NCBI RefSeq assembly: GCF_015265455.1
Contig: NZ_CP054492.1
Location: forward strand, 1,364,001-1,428,000
DNA from: Candidatus Sulfurimonas baltica
Lineage (GTDB): Bacteria > Campylobacterota > Campylobacteria > Campylobacterales > Sulfurimonadaceae
DNA: 64,000 bases
Direction of reading: 5' to 3'
In this document: piece by piece, positions 44,058 to 52,593 of the stretch
Layout: each line of letters opens with the position of its first letter
Numbering within the stretch: the stretch's first letter is position 1
The notes under the pieces: generated by a model
The model's database searches: none
The model's input: only the letters and a program-made list of their open reading frames with translations
Told to the model about the DNA's origin: nothing
Made by a program: the position numbers and the translations under genes

Positions 44058-46146
44058 AACAACCTTAACTAAACTAATATCTAGTTATCCAGTTGCTAAA
44101 GGCTTTAACCATCTTGGAGAAAAACTAAAAGGTAGACATTACTCAAGTGGTAGTTTTATAACTTACTCTATCCTCAATATGATGGATTTAAAAAATCTAA
44201 TTTCTTCATTAACTCAAACAGAATGTTTAATGTTAGGTAGATACGATATTAATCAAGGAATTATAGTTACTCAAACGACCTATAAATTCACCATCGATAA
44301 ATCTAATGTAAGAACGCGCACCAAATCGCATACTTACTGGAACAAAAAATCAGTTTTGTTCTTTGATTATGATTTTACTGTGGATATGAATGATGTTCTA
44401 AAAGCTGAAAACTTTGAAGCACTCTATGAATTAATCCTAAAAGTTCTTCCAGAATTTGCAAGTGTGGAGATGCTTTTTAAATTCTCTTCTAGTTCAAACA
44501 TATATGATGTAAATACCAACACCTACATAGGTAAAAAAATTGGTATACATATCTATTTTATGGTTGATAATACTAGTGAGGAGAGTATTGAATCTTTCAA
44601 ATCACTTCTAAAGTCTAGGTTATATGAACTAAAACTTGCCTATCTTGAAAAAGATAAACAGGGAAAAGTTCAAGAGGTATCTCTACTAGATTTTGCAGTG
44701 TTCTCCAGAGAGCGTGAAATTATAGAAAGTTTACCTCTCCTTCCTCCTAACCTTAGTGTCTATACAATAGGTAATGAATCTAAAATATTTAACGAGGGTG
44801 CTGCTGCATTTGATTTAAACAGTATCAACTTGGATAACGAGTACAGATACGAAGAAGAGCTAGAAGCTCAAAAACAAAAAATACAAGGAGATAATTATGT
44901 TTACAACACTAATGATAGTAGGAATACTTCTTTATATAATAGTATCAATCAAGATGTTCTCGTAGCATCATCAAATGAAAGGCTGAACTACATAAAGGTT
45001 CTACTCAAAAACAAGAATATGAACTACAACCAAATCACTCCCTTTTTTAACGGAGAGATAATCTCTATGTTACTAAGAGAATTTGGTTATATAGTAAACT
45101 CGTTAAAGTTTAAACTCAGAGAATCAGAACGAACCGCGTCAACGAGTATCAGAAATGATAATGGAATGATATTTGATTTTGGTGCTGATTTTAGTGGTAC
45201 TGTTGTTAAACTCTTGATGAACTATCATCAAATGAATTTCAACAATGCTTTAAAGTACCTCTACATCTGTTTAGGTGCAGATGGCCTAAATCTTAATGAA
45301 AAGATATACTCACCATTAAAAGATCCTGTACAGGTAAATAAAAATATCTTTACTGGACGAGTCATTGACCTAAATATAACAGTACCAAAAGTACAAATAT
45401 ACTCAAAATCAAATACTAAAACTATTCCTAAAAAGTCGTACGATTTAAAAGAGATTCACTCGCAAAATAGTGACCTCTTTAGAACCTCAGGATCTGAGCT
45501 AGATTCAATTATAAACCCTCAATTATTAAATAATTATAGAAATAATTTAGATGAACTATACCCTGATATTTTAGGTTCTAATTCACATGTAAGCATAGGG
45601 TATAGCAATGATTATCATAGCCTATCAGTTATCTTAACTGATGCAGATAACGAGCTAAAAACCATAGCTATACGAAGAAACAATAATCCAAAGAAAGTTG
45701 AATCGTGGGATAAGTGGAAGAAGTATGGTTCTATAAATTATATACCTTCTCGGATTCTTCAAGAAGATCAAATTGTATATGTGGGGTTTGGAATGATGGA
45801 AGTAATCGTAATGGAACTACTAGGATTATCCTATATAGTATTTCAAAGTGATTCTGTTGCTAAGAAGCTTGATAAGAATGAGCAGTTTTTAAAAATCAGA
45901 AATAGTGTTAACGGTAAGAAGGTTGTGTTGTTACTTGATAACGATGAGGCTTGTATGGATACAGTAAAACCTTTACGTAGGCTGCTAAGTAGTGCAAGTG
46001 AGATTGTTGTTATTAAGTTTGAAAAAGTTCTAAATAGAGAACTAGAAAAAGGCTACGACTTTGTGGATTATATAAACGAAGTTAGTTGTGATGTAGATAT
46101 CACTAAAGAAAATTTAATAAATATATTGGAGAAAGAAATGATATGA
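44050..46146 (+). CDS. Primase with AEP-like N-terminus and DnaG/Toprim-like C-terminus
   Basis: 698 residues. Residues ~95-240 show an archaeo-eukaryotic primase pattern: Asp106-x-Asp108 (FFDYDF), a Ser-rich strand (FSSSSNIY), His167 (GIHIYF), and Asp214 (LLDFAVF), followed by a ResF/PLPP-like edge. Residues ~340-405 (KLRESERTASTSIRNDNGM, then FDFGADFSGTVVKLL) resemble the DnaG/CHC2-type N-terminal region without zinc cysteines. Residues ~570-660 look like Toprim: Glu584 in GMMEV and Asp630-x-Asp632 in LLLDNDEA. Overlaps the HTH and helicase genes by a few bases. Confidence 0.75.
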   Translation: MNETTLTKLISSYPVAKGFNHLGEKLKGRHYSSGSFITYSILNMMDLKNLISSLTQTECLMLGRYDINQGIIVTQTTYKFTIDKSNVRTRTKSHTYWNKKSVLFFDYDFTVDMNDVLKAENFEALYELILKVLPEFASVEMLFKFSSSSNIYDVNTNTYIGKKIGIHIYFMVDNTSEESIESFKSLLKSRLYELKLAYLEKDKQGKVQEVSLLDFAVFSREREIIESLPLLPPNLSVYTIGNESKIFNEGAAAFDLNSINLDNEYRYEEELEAQKQKIQGDNYVYNTNDSRNTSLYNSINQDVLVASSNERLNYIKVLLKNKNMNYNQITPFFNGEIISMLLREFGYIVNSLKFKLRESERTASTSIRNDNGMIFDFGADFSGTVVKLLMNYHQMNFNNALKYLYICLGADGLNLNEKIYSPLKDPVQVNKNIFTGRVIDLNITVPKVQIYSKSNTKTIPKKSYDLKEIHSQNSDLFRTSGSELDSIINPQLLNNYRNNLDELYPDILGSNSHVSIGYSNDYHSLSVILTDADNELKTIAIRRNNNPKKVESWDKWKKYGSINYIPSRILQEDQIVYVGFGMMEVIVMELLGLSYIVFQSDSVAKKLDKNEQFLKIRNSVNGKKVVLLLDNDEACMDTVKPLRRLLSSASEIVVIKFEKVLNRELEKGYDFVDYINEVSCDVDITKENLINILEKEMI

Positions 46147-47588
46147 AAAAATTAATTAATAATTGTTACGATAAAAATGAAGATAGTGAGCTATTTATAG
46201 CTCTTAAAGATGTAGATATGTACTTATGGATTACGGATGATGGTGATTTTGCATATAGGATTGGGGATGATGGGAAGGTTATAAAAGTAACAGCCTCTAA
46301 GTTAAAAATGATTGTGAAGAACCGTTTAAAATTTGCAATTACCATTGATGATGAAAATGCTAAAGAAGGTACTAATCTTGATACGATTGACTTACATGTT
46401 GTTTCAAGAGATATATTTAACCCTTTTAGTAGTGAAGAGTTCTGTGATGTGCATGGTGAAATCTGTAGAAATACTTTTAGAACCACTGAATACATGGAGA
46501 TGCAAGCAGGAGAGTATAAAGAACCAAAAGCAATTTTGGCATTGATTATGAATCTTGTAAATAATAATCAAGAACGGTTTGTATATTTCTTGAATTGGTT
46601 TGCATATTTCTTTCAAACTTTGAGGCGACCAATGACCGCTATCTTGATCAAGGGGAAACAGGGATCTGGGAAGAATCTACTTGTTTCAAAGGTACTTGCA
46701 AAACTACTTGGAGAGGCTCAAACTTCGGTGATTGGGGATAAAGCGATCCGTAGTAATTACATCGGTGGTATGTTCCAAGGGAAGCTTTTTTATCAATTTG
46801 ATGAGATATCTCACTCCGCAAAAGATAATGTTCAAATGCAAAATACTCTTAAAGAGATAGTTACAAACAATGTAGTTCAACTTGAACGTAAGTTTGTTGA
46901 TTTGGTAAATGGTATAGAGATATTTGGTTTATGTTTATTTACTACCAATAAACCTTCTGCCCTTGCTATAGAACACAACGATAGAAGATATTCTGTGTTT
47001 ACTACAGGAGAAAATCTTAACAATAATGATTTTTTAGGATATGGGACATATGAGGATTTTAGTGAAGCACTTGAAGCTGAACTAGATGATTTCGCGGTGT
47101 ACTTAAAATCATTTAAAGTAGATGAAAAGCTTGCGAATACGTGTATGGACACATTAGAGAAGCAGGCGCTTGTAAGTGTAACAAACTCAAGGTTTATAAA
47201 CTTTCACACTGCCCTTATTTCTAAAGATATTGGATACTTTGAAGAGTTGAAAAATGATTCACTTGGTATTAGTTTTTATAACCAACTTGAAAGTGATTTT
47301 TCTAAAGATGTAGTAAGTAGTAATAATATTGCTAATTATTACACTGCTGTTGAGAGTGATGAGATTAGCTCAACTAAACTCTTAAAGCAACTTCGTACTA
47401 TTGATTCAGAACAGTGGCATACGAAAATGACAATAGGTGATGGAAGTGGTAGATATTATCTACTTGAAAACCATCCAAAAAGAGAAGAGAAGTTAGCTTC
47501 TCTGTATGGAACTGTTGAAGCAGTTCCAGTAGTTGCTAATAATGTAGAAATTATAAAACCCATGAACCCAAGCTTAATAGTGCAGTAA
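46143..47588 (+). CDS. SF3-type replicative helicase (P4/VirE-like)
   Basis: 481 residues. Walker A is GKQGSGKN (171-178), Walker B is FDE (219-221, LFYQFDEIS), and a sensor-like LFTTNKPSA and DRRYSVF segment follow. This is the layout of the D5/P4-alpha-type or DUF5906 helicases that work with a primase at a small origin. The overlap with the primase stop (ATGA-type) shows co-translation. It ends ~280 bp before the repeats proposed as the origin. Confidence 0.88.
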   Translation: MKKLINNCYDKNEDSELFIALKDVDMYLWITDDGDFAYRIGDDGKVIKVTASKLKMIVKNRLKFAITIDDENAKEGTNLDTIDLHVVSRDIFNPFSSEEFCDVHGEICRNTFRTTEYMEMQAGEYKEPKAILALIMNLVNNNQERFVYFLNWFAYFFQTLRRPMTAILIKGKQGSGKNLLVSKVLAKLLGEAQTSVIGDKAIRSNYIGGMFQGKLFYQFDEISHSAKDNVQMQNTLKEIVTNNVVQLERKFVDLVNGIEIFGLCLFTTNKPSALAIEHNDRRYSVFTTGENLNNNDFLGYGTYEDFSEALEAELDDFAVYLKSFKVDEKLANTCMDTLEKQALVSVTNSRFINFHTALISKDIGYFEELKNDSLGISFYNQLESDFSKDVVSSNNIANYYTAVESDEISSTKLLKQLRTIDSEQWHTKMTIGDGSGRYYLLENHPKREEKLASLYGTVEAVPVVANNVEIIKPMNPSLIVQ

Positions 47589-47646
47589 TGCTAACATAAA
47601 CCATCTTTTTTGCATAGAAGATGGTTCAAAATTTAAAGGATTAAAA

Positions 47647-47811
47647 ATGCAAACATATTCAAATGATAAAAATATTAAAGAGTCAAACAGACTTATAAGA
47701 AAGGCTAAGAAGAGTAAGGTTCCTCTTAGTAAAAGTCAAGCTGAGTTTATTCAAAATACTAGAACGACTTCATTTCTTGATGCAATATTTTCAATGCCAG
47801 TGAGGGACTGA
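47647..47811 (+). CDS. Small basic protein, 54 residues
   Basis: MQTYSNDKNIKESNRLIRKA, then KKSKVPLSKSQAEF and IFSMPVRD at the end. Basic N-terminal half. AAAGGA lies ~7 nt before the ATG at 47647, a good ribosome site. It follows the helicase gene and precedes the origin candidate, so it may be a replication accessory protein; no family recognised. Confidence 0.6.
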   Translation: MQTYSNDKNIKESNRLIRKAKKSKVPLSKSQAEFIQNTRTTSFLDAIFSMPVRD

Positions 47812-47871
47812 TTAAGGGTATCTCCTTTAGTATTTGTTCTTCAGTCAGTTGAGAAGGTAGTAATAATTTTA

Positions 47872-48169
47872 CTGCTGGATTCTCTGATGCATTCTTGACT
47901 CAACTCCTAATTTATTTTTATAATTTTACTTTTTTACTGCATCCTTACTGCCTTCTTTAAAATGAAAGAGTCAGTAAAATATAGCTTAAAGTAATTTCCT
48001 GCTGGATTCTTTGCTGCATTCTTTGCTCAACTCGTAAACTATTTGTAAAAACAGCTCTAATCTGTATAGGTAATGCTGTTTTATATAAGAATAAGACTTT
48101 TTTCTTATCTAAATCTAGGTAGTGAAAAATATTTCAAAATATCAAAGAATGCAGCAAAGAATCCAGCAG
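47872..48169. repeat. Iterons, inverted repeat and origin candidate
   Basis: A 39-bp unit occurs at 47872-47910 and again at 47999-48037 (GCTGGATTCT...GCATTCTT...CAACTC). The first 27 bp of the second copy has a perfect inverted copy at 48143-48169. Between are diverged half-copies (CTGCATCCTTACTGCCTTC, 47938-47956). Directly after comes a stretch of ~70 bp that is almost pure A+T (48170-48240). This is the usual plan of an iteron/DNA-unwinding origin, and it follows the primase and helicase genes. Confidence 0.65.
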
Positions 48170-48251
48170 TAGCTATATATAATAAAAAAATTAATAATAA
48201 TAATATAAATAAAAAATAAAAAAAATATATATAGAAGATTTAGACTTTCGC

Positions 48252-48446
48252 CTAAACCTCACTCTCCTTAATCGCTTTTACTAACGATGGCATAATCTCA
48301 AATATCGTTGATAGCTTCTCATAACTACCACTAGAGTTATACACATTCGTATATAATGTTTTTGAACTCAACCCATATGGGTCAAGTTCACAAATCTCTT
48401 CTATCTTTGATTTCAACTCTCTGGGTAAATCTTCATAATCTTTCAT
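48252..48446 (-). CDS. Small hypothetical protein, 64 residues
   Basis: MKDYEDLPRELKSKIEEICEL, then YEKLSTIFEIMPSLVKAIKES. Acidic, helical. AAAGGT lies 5 nt before the ATG at 48446. No family recognised. It is next to the origin candidate. Confidence 0.6.
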   Translation of the reverse strand: MKDYEDLPRELKSKIEEICELDPYGLSSKTLYTNVYNSSGSYEKLSTIFEIMPSLVKAIKESEV

Positions 48447-48668
48447 TACTTACCTTTGCTGTTATCGTTGTGTATAATATAATTACACACGCATTTTTCA
48501 TTTTCTCTTTTTTTAACTATTGGTTTTTTAACTCTTCTCATCATCTTCTCCTAATCTCTGTAGTTGCTGCTGCAACCGCCTATACTGTCACTAAACTTGT
48601 GACTTCTCCTACTGACTAAACCTCTTGTTTGGTTGATATTCATTCTCTCGTAATATCTTGCTCTTGGG

Positions 48669-48929
48669 TCATACATTTTTTTCTCCTAATTTTAATAAAT
48701 CTTCTATCTTTGGCAAAGTCACCTCTGCACCTAATATTTCATTTATTCTTAGTTGCAATAAGGCTAATGATGAAAAATCATCATCTGCTATTTCCTTATC
48801 GCCTCCATGCTCGTACATCCATAGATGCAAATTATTCTCACTGTAGGCTCTTATATTTATTTCTATATATCCTACAAATGTGAAGTAATAATCATCTTCG
48901 TAATCCCAGATTGGGTTACTCTCTTTCAT
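48669..48929 (-). CDS. Small hypothetical protein, 86 residues
   Basis: MKESNPIWDYEDDYYFTFVG, then YIEINIRAYSENN and a helical end. AAGGAG lies 5 nt before the ATG at 48929. The start overlaps the stop of the DUF2958 gene (ATGA), so the two are translated together. No family recognised. Confidence 0.6.
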   Translation of the reverse strand: MKESNPIWDYEDDYYFTFVGYIEINIRAYSENNLHLWMYEHGGDKEIADDDFSSLALLQLRINEILGAEVTLPKIEDLLKLGEKNV

Positions 48930-49231
48930 CTCAACTCCTTGATATCTCCATATCGTGTTGGAGTGAAATGTAAATCTCTTTCTATTTTTAGCCCTAATGG
49001 ACCTCTTACACTTTCTAACTCATCTAGGCTCACATTGCCTAGCTCTTTTTCTAGTCCATGCACCATACAGAATAATATTCTGTCCTCTTCATCGTATTCT
49101 AAAACCCACCATGTCCAATTGGCATCTGGGGTAAAGAATTTTGCATAAACTATTTTATTTTCTAATTTAGTATTCTCACTCGAATACATTGCCGGAATTA
49201 TTTTTTCCAACTCTTTTGTCATTAATTGCAT
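48926..49231 (-). CDS. DUF2958 protein, copy A
   Basis: 101 residues from the ATG at 49231, with a GAGGAGGT ribosome site directly before it; an upstream in-frame start would have no such site. The core KFFTPDANWTWWV, then LGNVSLDELESVRGPLGLKIERDLHFTPT is the DUF2958 signature seen on conjugative plasmids and integrated elements. Two more copies are at 52089 and 63483. Its function is unknown in the family. Confidence 0.8.
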   Translation of the reverse strand: MQLMTKELEKIIPAMYSSENTKLENKIVYAKFFTPDANWTWWVLEYDEEDRILFCMVHGLEKELGNVSLDELESVRGPLGLKIERDLHFTPTRYGDIKELR

Positions 49232-49714
49232 TTTTACCTCCTCGTAACTCATGCTATTGATACATTGATTTCTATGGTAAATTTTTCTATTACTCAATTA
49301 TCTTTTGGGGTAATAAACAGTTAATATAGAAATAAGACATGTTTTTCCATCGTGCAGAGTGTTTTTTATCTTTAAAGATAGTTTTCTAAAAATAAATAGT
49401 TATAAATCACTACTGAACAAATGAGTATATGGAAGTCATATGACCTTGAAAAAATAGGCATTAATCTTTATCTCAATATCATGACTTTTAAAAAAGGGAT
49501 AAGGTGGTTGTTTCTTAGCTGGGAACACTCATAAACTAATTTTATGAAATGTAAAGACCCTTCTTGTGCTTTATTTCATAAAAGTATTACACTATCTTTA
49601 CTCTAATGTATCGATGGTGTAATTTCTTGTCTAAAAAATCATGGAAAGGTGTTTACAGTGGGTGAAGTGTCTATGGTGTTTAACAAATCATTATATAAAT
49701 ATAAGGATTGCATC
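49232..49714. other. Intergenic region with two consecutive hairpins
   Basis: Contains two perfect inverted repeats: TTTTATGAAAT (49540-49550) with ATTTCATAAAA (49573-49583), and ATTACAC (49586-49592) with GTGTAAT (49617-49623). They lie 2 bp apart, like a tandem hairpin. No other gene was found in the 483 bp. Function unknown. Confidence 0.5.
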
Positions 49715-49852
49715 ATGAAGAATGATATAAAAATAAGTAAATATAAATTGAAGAAGTTTATTGAAGATAGTAAAAAAGTACAAGACACTAAGCCAAAAGA
49801 GTTATCTCTTGAAATATTAAAGTTGTTAAAAATAGAAGAAGGTACTTTCTAG
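49715..49852 (+). CDS. Small hypothetical protein, 45 residues
   Basis: From ATG 49715 behind AAGGA (7 nt). Product MKNDIKISKYKLKKFIEDSK, with a helical, basic character. No family recognised. It precedes two tandem 12-bp repeats (49861-49890) and the next gene. Confidence 0.5.
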   Translation: MKNDIKISKYKLKKFIEDSKKVQDTKPKELSLEILKLLKIEEGTF

Positions 49853-49860
49853 GAGTTAAA

Positions 49861-49890
49861 CACCTTAGACACCCTACCCACCTTAGACAC
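49861..49890. promoter_or_regulatory. Tandem direct repeat CACCTTAGACAC
   Basis: The 12-mer is exact at 49861-49872 and 49879-49890, with starts 18 bp apart. It lies ~30 bp before a TATAAT box (49921-49926) for the next gene, so it looks like an operator. Confidence 0.45.
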
Positions 49891-49949
49891 TTTTTTATAA
49901 AATCAATTTTAAATTTCTAGTATAATGCTTTAAAAAATATTGGAAATAG

Positions 49950-50195
49950 ATGAATACAATAACACTCTCAGTAGATGATGAAAACTTAGAAACCATGCTC
50001 ATCATTTTGAATAATTTAAAAACAGGTTTAATTAAAAATATTGGAACAAATGGGAAAGCATCTAAAGTCAGAACACCACCATATCAACCCAAAGTGAAGG
50101 CAATTATAAAAGATGATGACTTCGGCACTGCCGATAGCAGTGGAAAATATATAAATCCAGCGGCTTATAAACAGCGATTACAAAATAAGAAGTAA
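49950..50195 (+). CDS. Small hypothetical protein with antitoxin-like N-terminus
   Basis: 81 residues. MNTITLSVDDENLETMLIIL, then the NNLKTGLIKNI segment, recalls short antitoxins/regulators that start with a beta strand and helix; the middle is PPYQPKVKAIIKDDDFG. No partner toxin is clear. The copy in element 2 has an in-frame stop near its start (61115), making it a probable pseudogene. Confidence 0.6.
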   Translation: MNTITLSVDDENLETMLIILNNLKTGLIKNIGTNGKASKVRTPPYQPKVKAIIKDDDFGTADSSGKYINPAAYKQRLQNKK

Positions 50196-50231
50196 AACCA
50201 CTTTCACATTTAATGAAGTTTCTAATACTCT

Positions 50232-50411
50232 CTATTTTTGCGTGAGATTTAAATTCTTCCAATACTCTCTAAATTTTAGAGTGTAATATACAGATGCTTC
50301 TTCTCTTGACATTTGAAGAGGAATTTTCATGTTTGGAGATTTAGCAATCCAACTACCATCTACTAGTTTCATATCATACTTAACAAGATAATAATATTCA
50401 CCGTAAGTCAT
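50232..50411 (-). CDS. Small conserved protein, 59 residues, copy A
   Basis: MTYGEYYYLVKYDMKLVDGS, then WIAKSPNMKIPLQMSREEAS and YYTLKFREYWK. The ATG is at 50411 (AAGAG 5 nt before); a GTG at 50417 is possible. The copy at 61383-61562 is nearly identical, so it is under selection, but no family is recognised. Confidence 0.65.
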   Translation of the reverse strand: MTYGEYYYLVKYDMKLVDGSWIAKSPNMKIPLQMSREEASVYYTLKFREYWKNLNLTQK

Positions 50412-50614
50412 AAGCACTCTTTGAAGGATTTTTAAAATTATAGCAAAACACTATCATTAATTTGATGGTGGCTTTTCTTGTGGCTTAAAACACTATAAAC
50501 TCTACTATTTTATAGTGTTTCCTTTGTTTAGTCGCTTTACTCAGGCTCTTTCACTTTGTCTGCATCCAAAACCCTATAATATATCCTTTATAAGGACTTA
50601 TTAGGAGGTTTATT

Positions 50615-51208
50615 ATGAAAACTACAAAATCTATAAAAAGAATCAAAGAAAACATTACAATCGTAGAGTTTAAAAAAATTATGGCTGCAACTCGTGGAGA
50701 TGACTCTATTAGAGAGAATACAAGATTAAACTTACTCAGAACCTTTGTAATGCTGTATCACACAGGTATGAGACTAAATGAACTTCAAGATTTAAGAGTA
50801 CAAGATATAAAAGAGCTACTTGAGAATGAAACGGTTAAAGTTCTATCAAAAAAAACATCATCAGAAAGAAAACTCTATCTTACTAAAGAGTTCAAAAAGA
50901 ACCTTACACCACTATTTGACTTTGAGATAGAAGATGATGAGAATAGAGTTATCTGTAAAGGTAGCAATAAGAACAAACGAACAGGAATAAATCCTATAAC
51001 ATTCATACAGCAAGTAAATCAATATCTAAAAGTTCTTGGTAGCGGCTACACTTCCCATTCGTTTAGACAAGGTATTTTAAGCGACTTTGGAGCTAAGGGA
51101 GTTAACATAAAGATTATGAGTAAATTTATTGGACATTCTGATATCAAGACGACCCTCAAATACGTTCAGCCCAGTGACGAAGACATTATGATGAATTTGA
51201 TTAGGTAG
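50615..51208 (+). CDS. Short single-domain tyrosine recombinase, copy A
   Basis: 197 residues, only the catalytic domain: Arg in TGMRLNELQDL, the His-x-x-Arg pair in SHSFRQGIL, His in GHSDIKTTL and the Tyr in LKYVQPS. No core-binding N-domain (FimB-like length). About 96% identical to 61768-62364. Sequence immediately upstream (from ~50400) is also conserved in both elements, so it travels as a block with the small genes around it. Candidate recombinase for the downstream cassette array. Confidence 0.85.
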   Translation: MKTTKSIKRIKENITIVEFKKIMAATRGDDSIRENTRLNLLRTFVMLYHTGMRLNELQDLRVQDIKELLENETVKVLSKKTSSERKLYLTKEFKKNLTPLFDFEIEDDENRVICKGSNKNKRTGINPITFIQQVNQYLKVLGSGYTSHSFRQGILSDFGAKGVNIKIMSKFIGHSDIKTTLKYVQPSDEDIMMNLIR

Positions 51209-51293
51209 CTTGAAGTTATAAAATTCGACAAATTGCAATATTTTGAACTCCGTCTAAAATTTTATGAGAGAATCTATTTTAAGGAGTAAAATC

Positions 51294-51476
51294 ATGCAAA
51301 CATATAAAAATAGCAGTAACGTCAATGAAACTAACGATTCAACTGAAACTTACTCATACCAAGGTAGCGAAGTTATAATAATTACCGTTTTTAAAACTGG
51401 GGTGAATAGTGTAGCTATAGTTGAGGATGTCAATACAGGAGAACAGTTTGAAGTCTTTAGAGACCAACTTTATTAA
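51294..51476 (+). CDS. Small hypothetical protein, 60 residues
   Basis: From ATG 51294 behind AAGGAG (7 nt). MQTYKNSSNVNETNDSTETY, then VFKTGVNSVAIVEDVNT, and ends FRDQLY. Beta-rich. In element 2 only the last nine or so codons of this gene survive (62640-62675), behind a different gene. Confidence 0.6.
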   Translation: MQTYKNSSNVNETNDSTETYSYQGSEVIIITVFKTGVNSVAIVEDVNTGEQFEVFRDQLY

Positions 51477-51499
51477 ACTCAAAATACTTCTCCATTTCT

Positions 51500-51590
51500 T
51501 GAGGAAGAAGATGCTTCGAGTATAAAGCGATAAATCTATTTTATCGATAATCTTGACTATGAATTTTTACTGTAATTACTTTTATTCGTC
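51500..51590 (-). pseudogene. Remnant of the 74-residue gene seen in element 2
   Basis: The TTGACTATGAATTTTTACTG block (51552-51571) matches the start of the gene at 62721-62945 (TTGACTATGAATTTTTATAG), and the 3' end of the same region has a hairpin where the gene ended. The middle of the gene is missing. Likely a deletion in this module. Confidence 0.35.
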
Positions 51591-51595
51591 AGTAC

Positions 51596-51844
51596 TCATA
51601 AATGTACCTCTTCAATAACAATGTTTACGCTATCTTCAAAATCATGATAAATTTGTGAAGCATAATACTCGTGAACATTAACCATACTCTCTATTTTAGA
51701 CCCATCAAAAAACTTAGCAACTGCATTTTTAGAAAAAAACACGTTTGCCAATTCTATAGCTGCAGCTTGAGCTTTGATAAGCGTCGCAAAAGGTTTAATT
51801 ACTTGAATCTCGTTGTAGCTAATTACTATGACTAAATATTTCAT
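51596..51844 (-). CDS. Small hypothetical protein, 82 residues
   Basis: MKYLVIVISYNEIQVIKPFA, then KAQAAAIELANVFFSKNAVA. Overlaps the next gene's stop by 4 bp (ATGA), so it is co-translated. No family recognised; not in element 2. Confidence 0.6.
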   Translation of the reverse strand: MKYLVIVISYNEIQVIKPFATLIKAQAAAIELANVFFSKNAVAKFFDGSKIESMVNVHEYYASQIYHDFEDSVNIVIEEVHL

Positions 51845-52089
51845 CTTTCCTCTCCTATCATAAAATAAATAGCGTCTCTAGCGTTTCCTGTGCAAAGACC
51901 GCCATCAATTTCATTTTCTTCAAGATAATAATTATCTTCATCTTTCTCATCACTTGAGTAAACGTTAACGATATAACCTTCAGAAGTTACAGATTCAAAT
52001 ATCTCATAAAAAAGTCCATTATATTCAAACTCAATCGTTTCGCCATTTTCTAATTTTCTCTCTAACTTCTTTAACTTTGTATTGTTCAT
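51841..52089 (-). CDS. Small hypothetical protein, 82 residues, acidic
   Basis: MNNTKLKKLERKLENGETIE, then FEYNGLFYEIFES and a very acidic middle. Starts in a TAATG overlap with DUF2958 copy B. No family recognised; not in element 2. Confidence 0.6.
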   Translation of the reverse strand: MNNTKLKKLERKLENGETIEFEYNGLFYEIFESVTSEGYIVNVYSSDEKDEDNYYLEENEIDGGLCTGNARDAIYFMIGEER

Positions 52090-52391
52090 TAGTGTAGCTT
52101 CTTTACTTCTGATAGAGGTGTTGGCGTAAAGTGAATATCACGCTCTATTGGTAATCCAAGTGGACCCCTTATTGATTCAAGTTCTTTCAAATTAAAATAA
52201 CCAAGTTCTGATTCATGACCTACAACATAGCCGAAACATGTAAAATCTTCTTTTGATACCTCAGTGATATACCAAGTCCAGTTGCTATCTGGTGTGAAGA
52301 GTTTTATATGACATGTTGGGTCTTTGGTGTTTTCTGTGTCGTAGATGTTAGGGAGTGTTTGTAAGAGTTTAGGAGGGATAAGTGTTTGCAA
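52089..52391 (-). CDS. DUF2958 protein, copy B
   Basis: 100 residues from TTG 52391, preceded by AAAGG at 8 nt; the product LQTLIPPKLLQTLPNIYDTEN aligns from its first residue with the ATG-started copy C at 63785, which settles the start. Core KLFTPDSNWTWYI and ELESIRGPLGLPIERDIHF. This gene marks the end of the conserved module, with the cargo array after it on the left side of its start. Confidence 0.8.
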   Translation of the reverse strand: MQTLIPPKLLQTLPNIYDTENTKDPTCHIKLFTPDSNWTWYITEVSKEDFTCFGYVVGHESELGYFNLKELESIRGPLGLPIERDIHFTPTPLSEVKKLH

Positions 52392-52473
52392 TTTTGTTAC
52401 CTTTCTTAAGATTATCATCACTTAATGTTTCAAGTACCCTACCAGAAGAAAAACTTTTAATAAAAAATAGCTT

Positions 52474-52495
52474 TGTTCCAAAAAGAACAGGTTTA
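52474..52495. repeat. Half-site S0 at the cargo array start
   Basis: TGTTCCAAAAAGAACAGG (and a few more bases) matches 55171-55191 with one substitution and one gap. It lies just after the conserved module ends (module copies diverge at about 52446 and 63840) and before the first cargo gene. Confidence 0.55.
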
Positions 52496-52593
52496 TGAAC
52501 CTAATGTAAATAATTTGCTATTTTTCCAAAAAGCGAAGTAAAAATTTATTTGAATTGTGTTAAGCTGACTTATTAGACTTAAAGGTTATATAT

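Noticed and set aside
47938-47956. Extra full iteron between the two 39-bp repeats
   Set aside because: Only half of the unit matches, so it is noted as a diverged half-copy, not counted as a third iteron.
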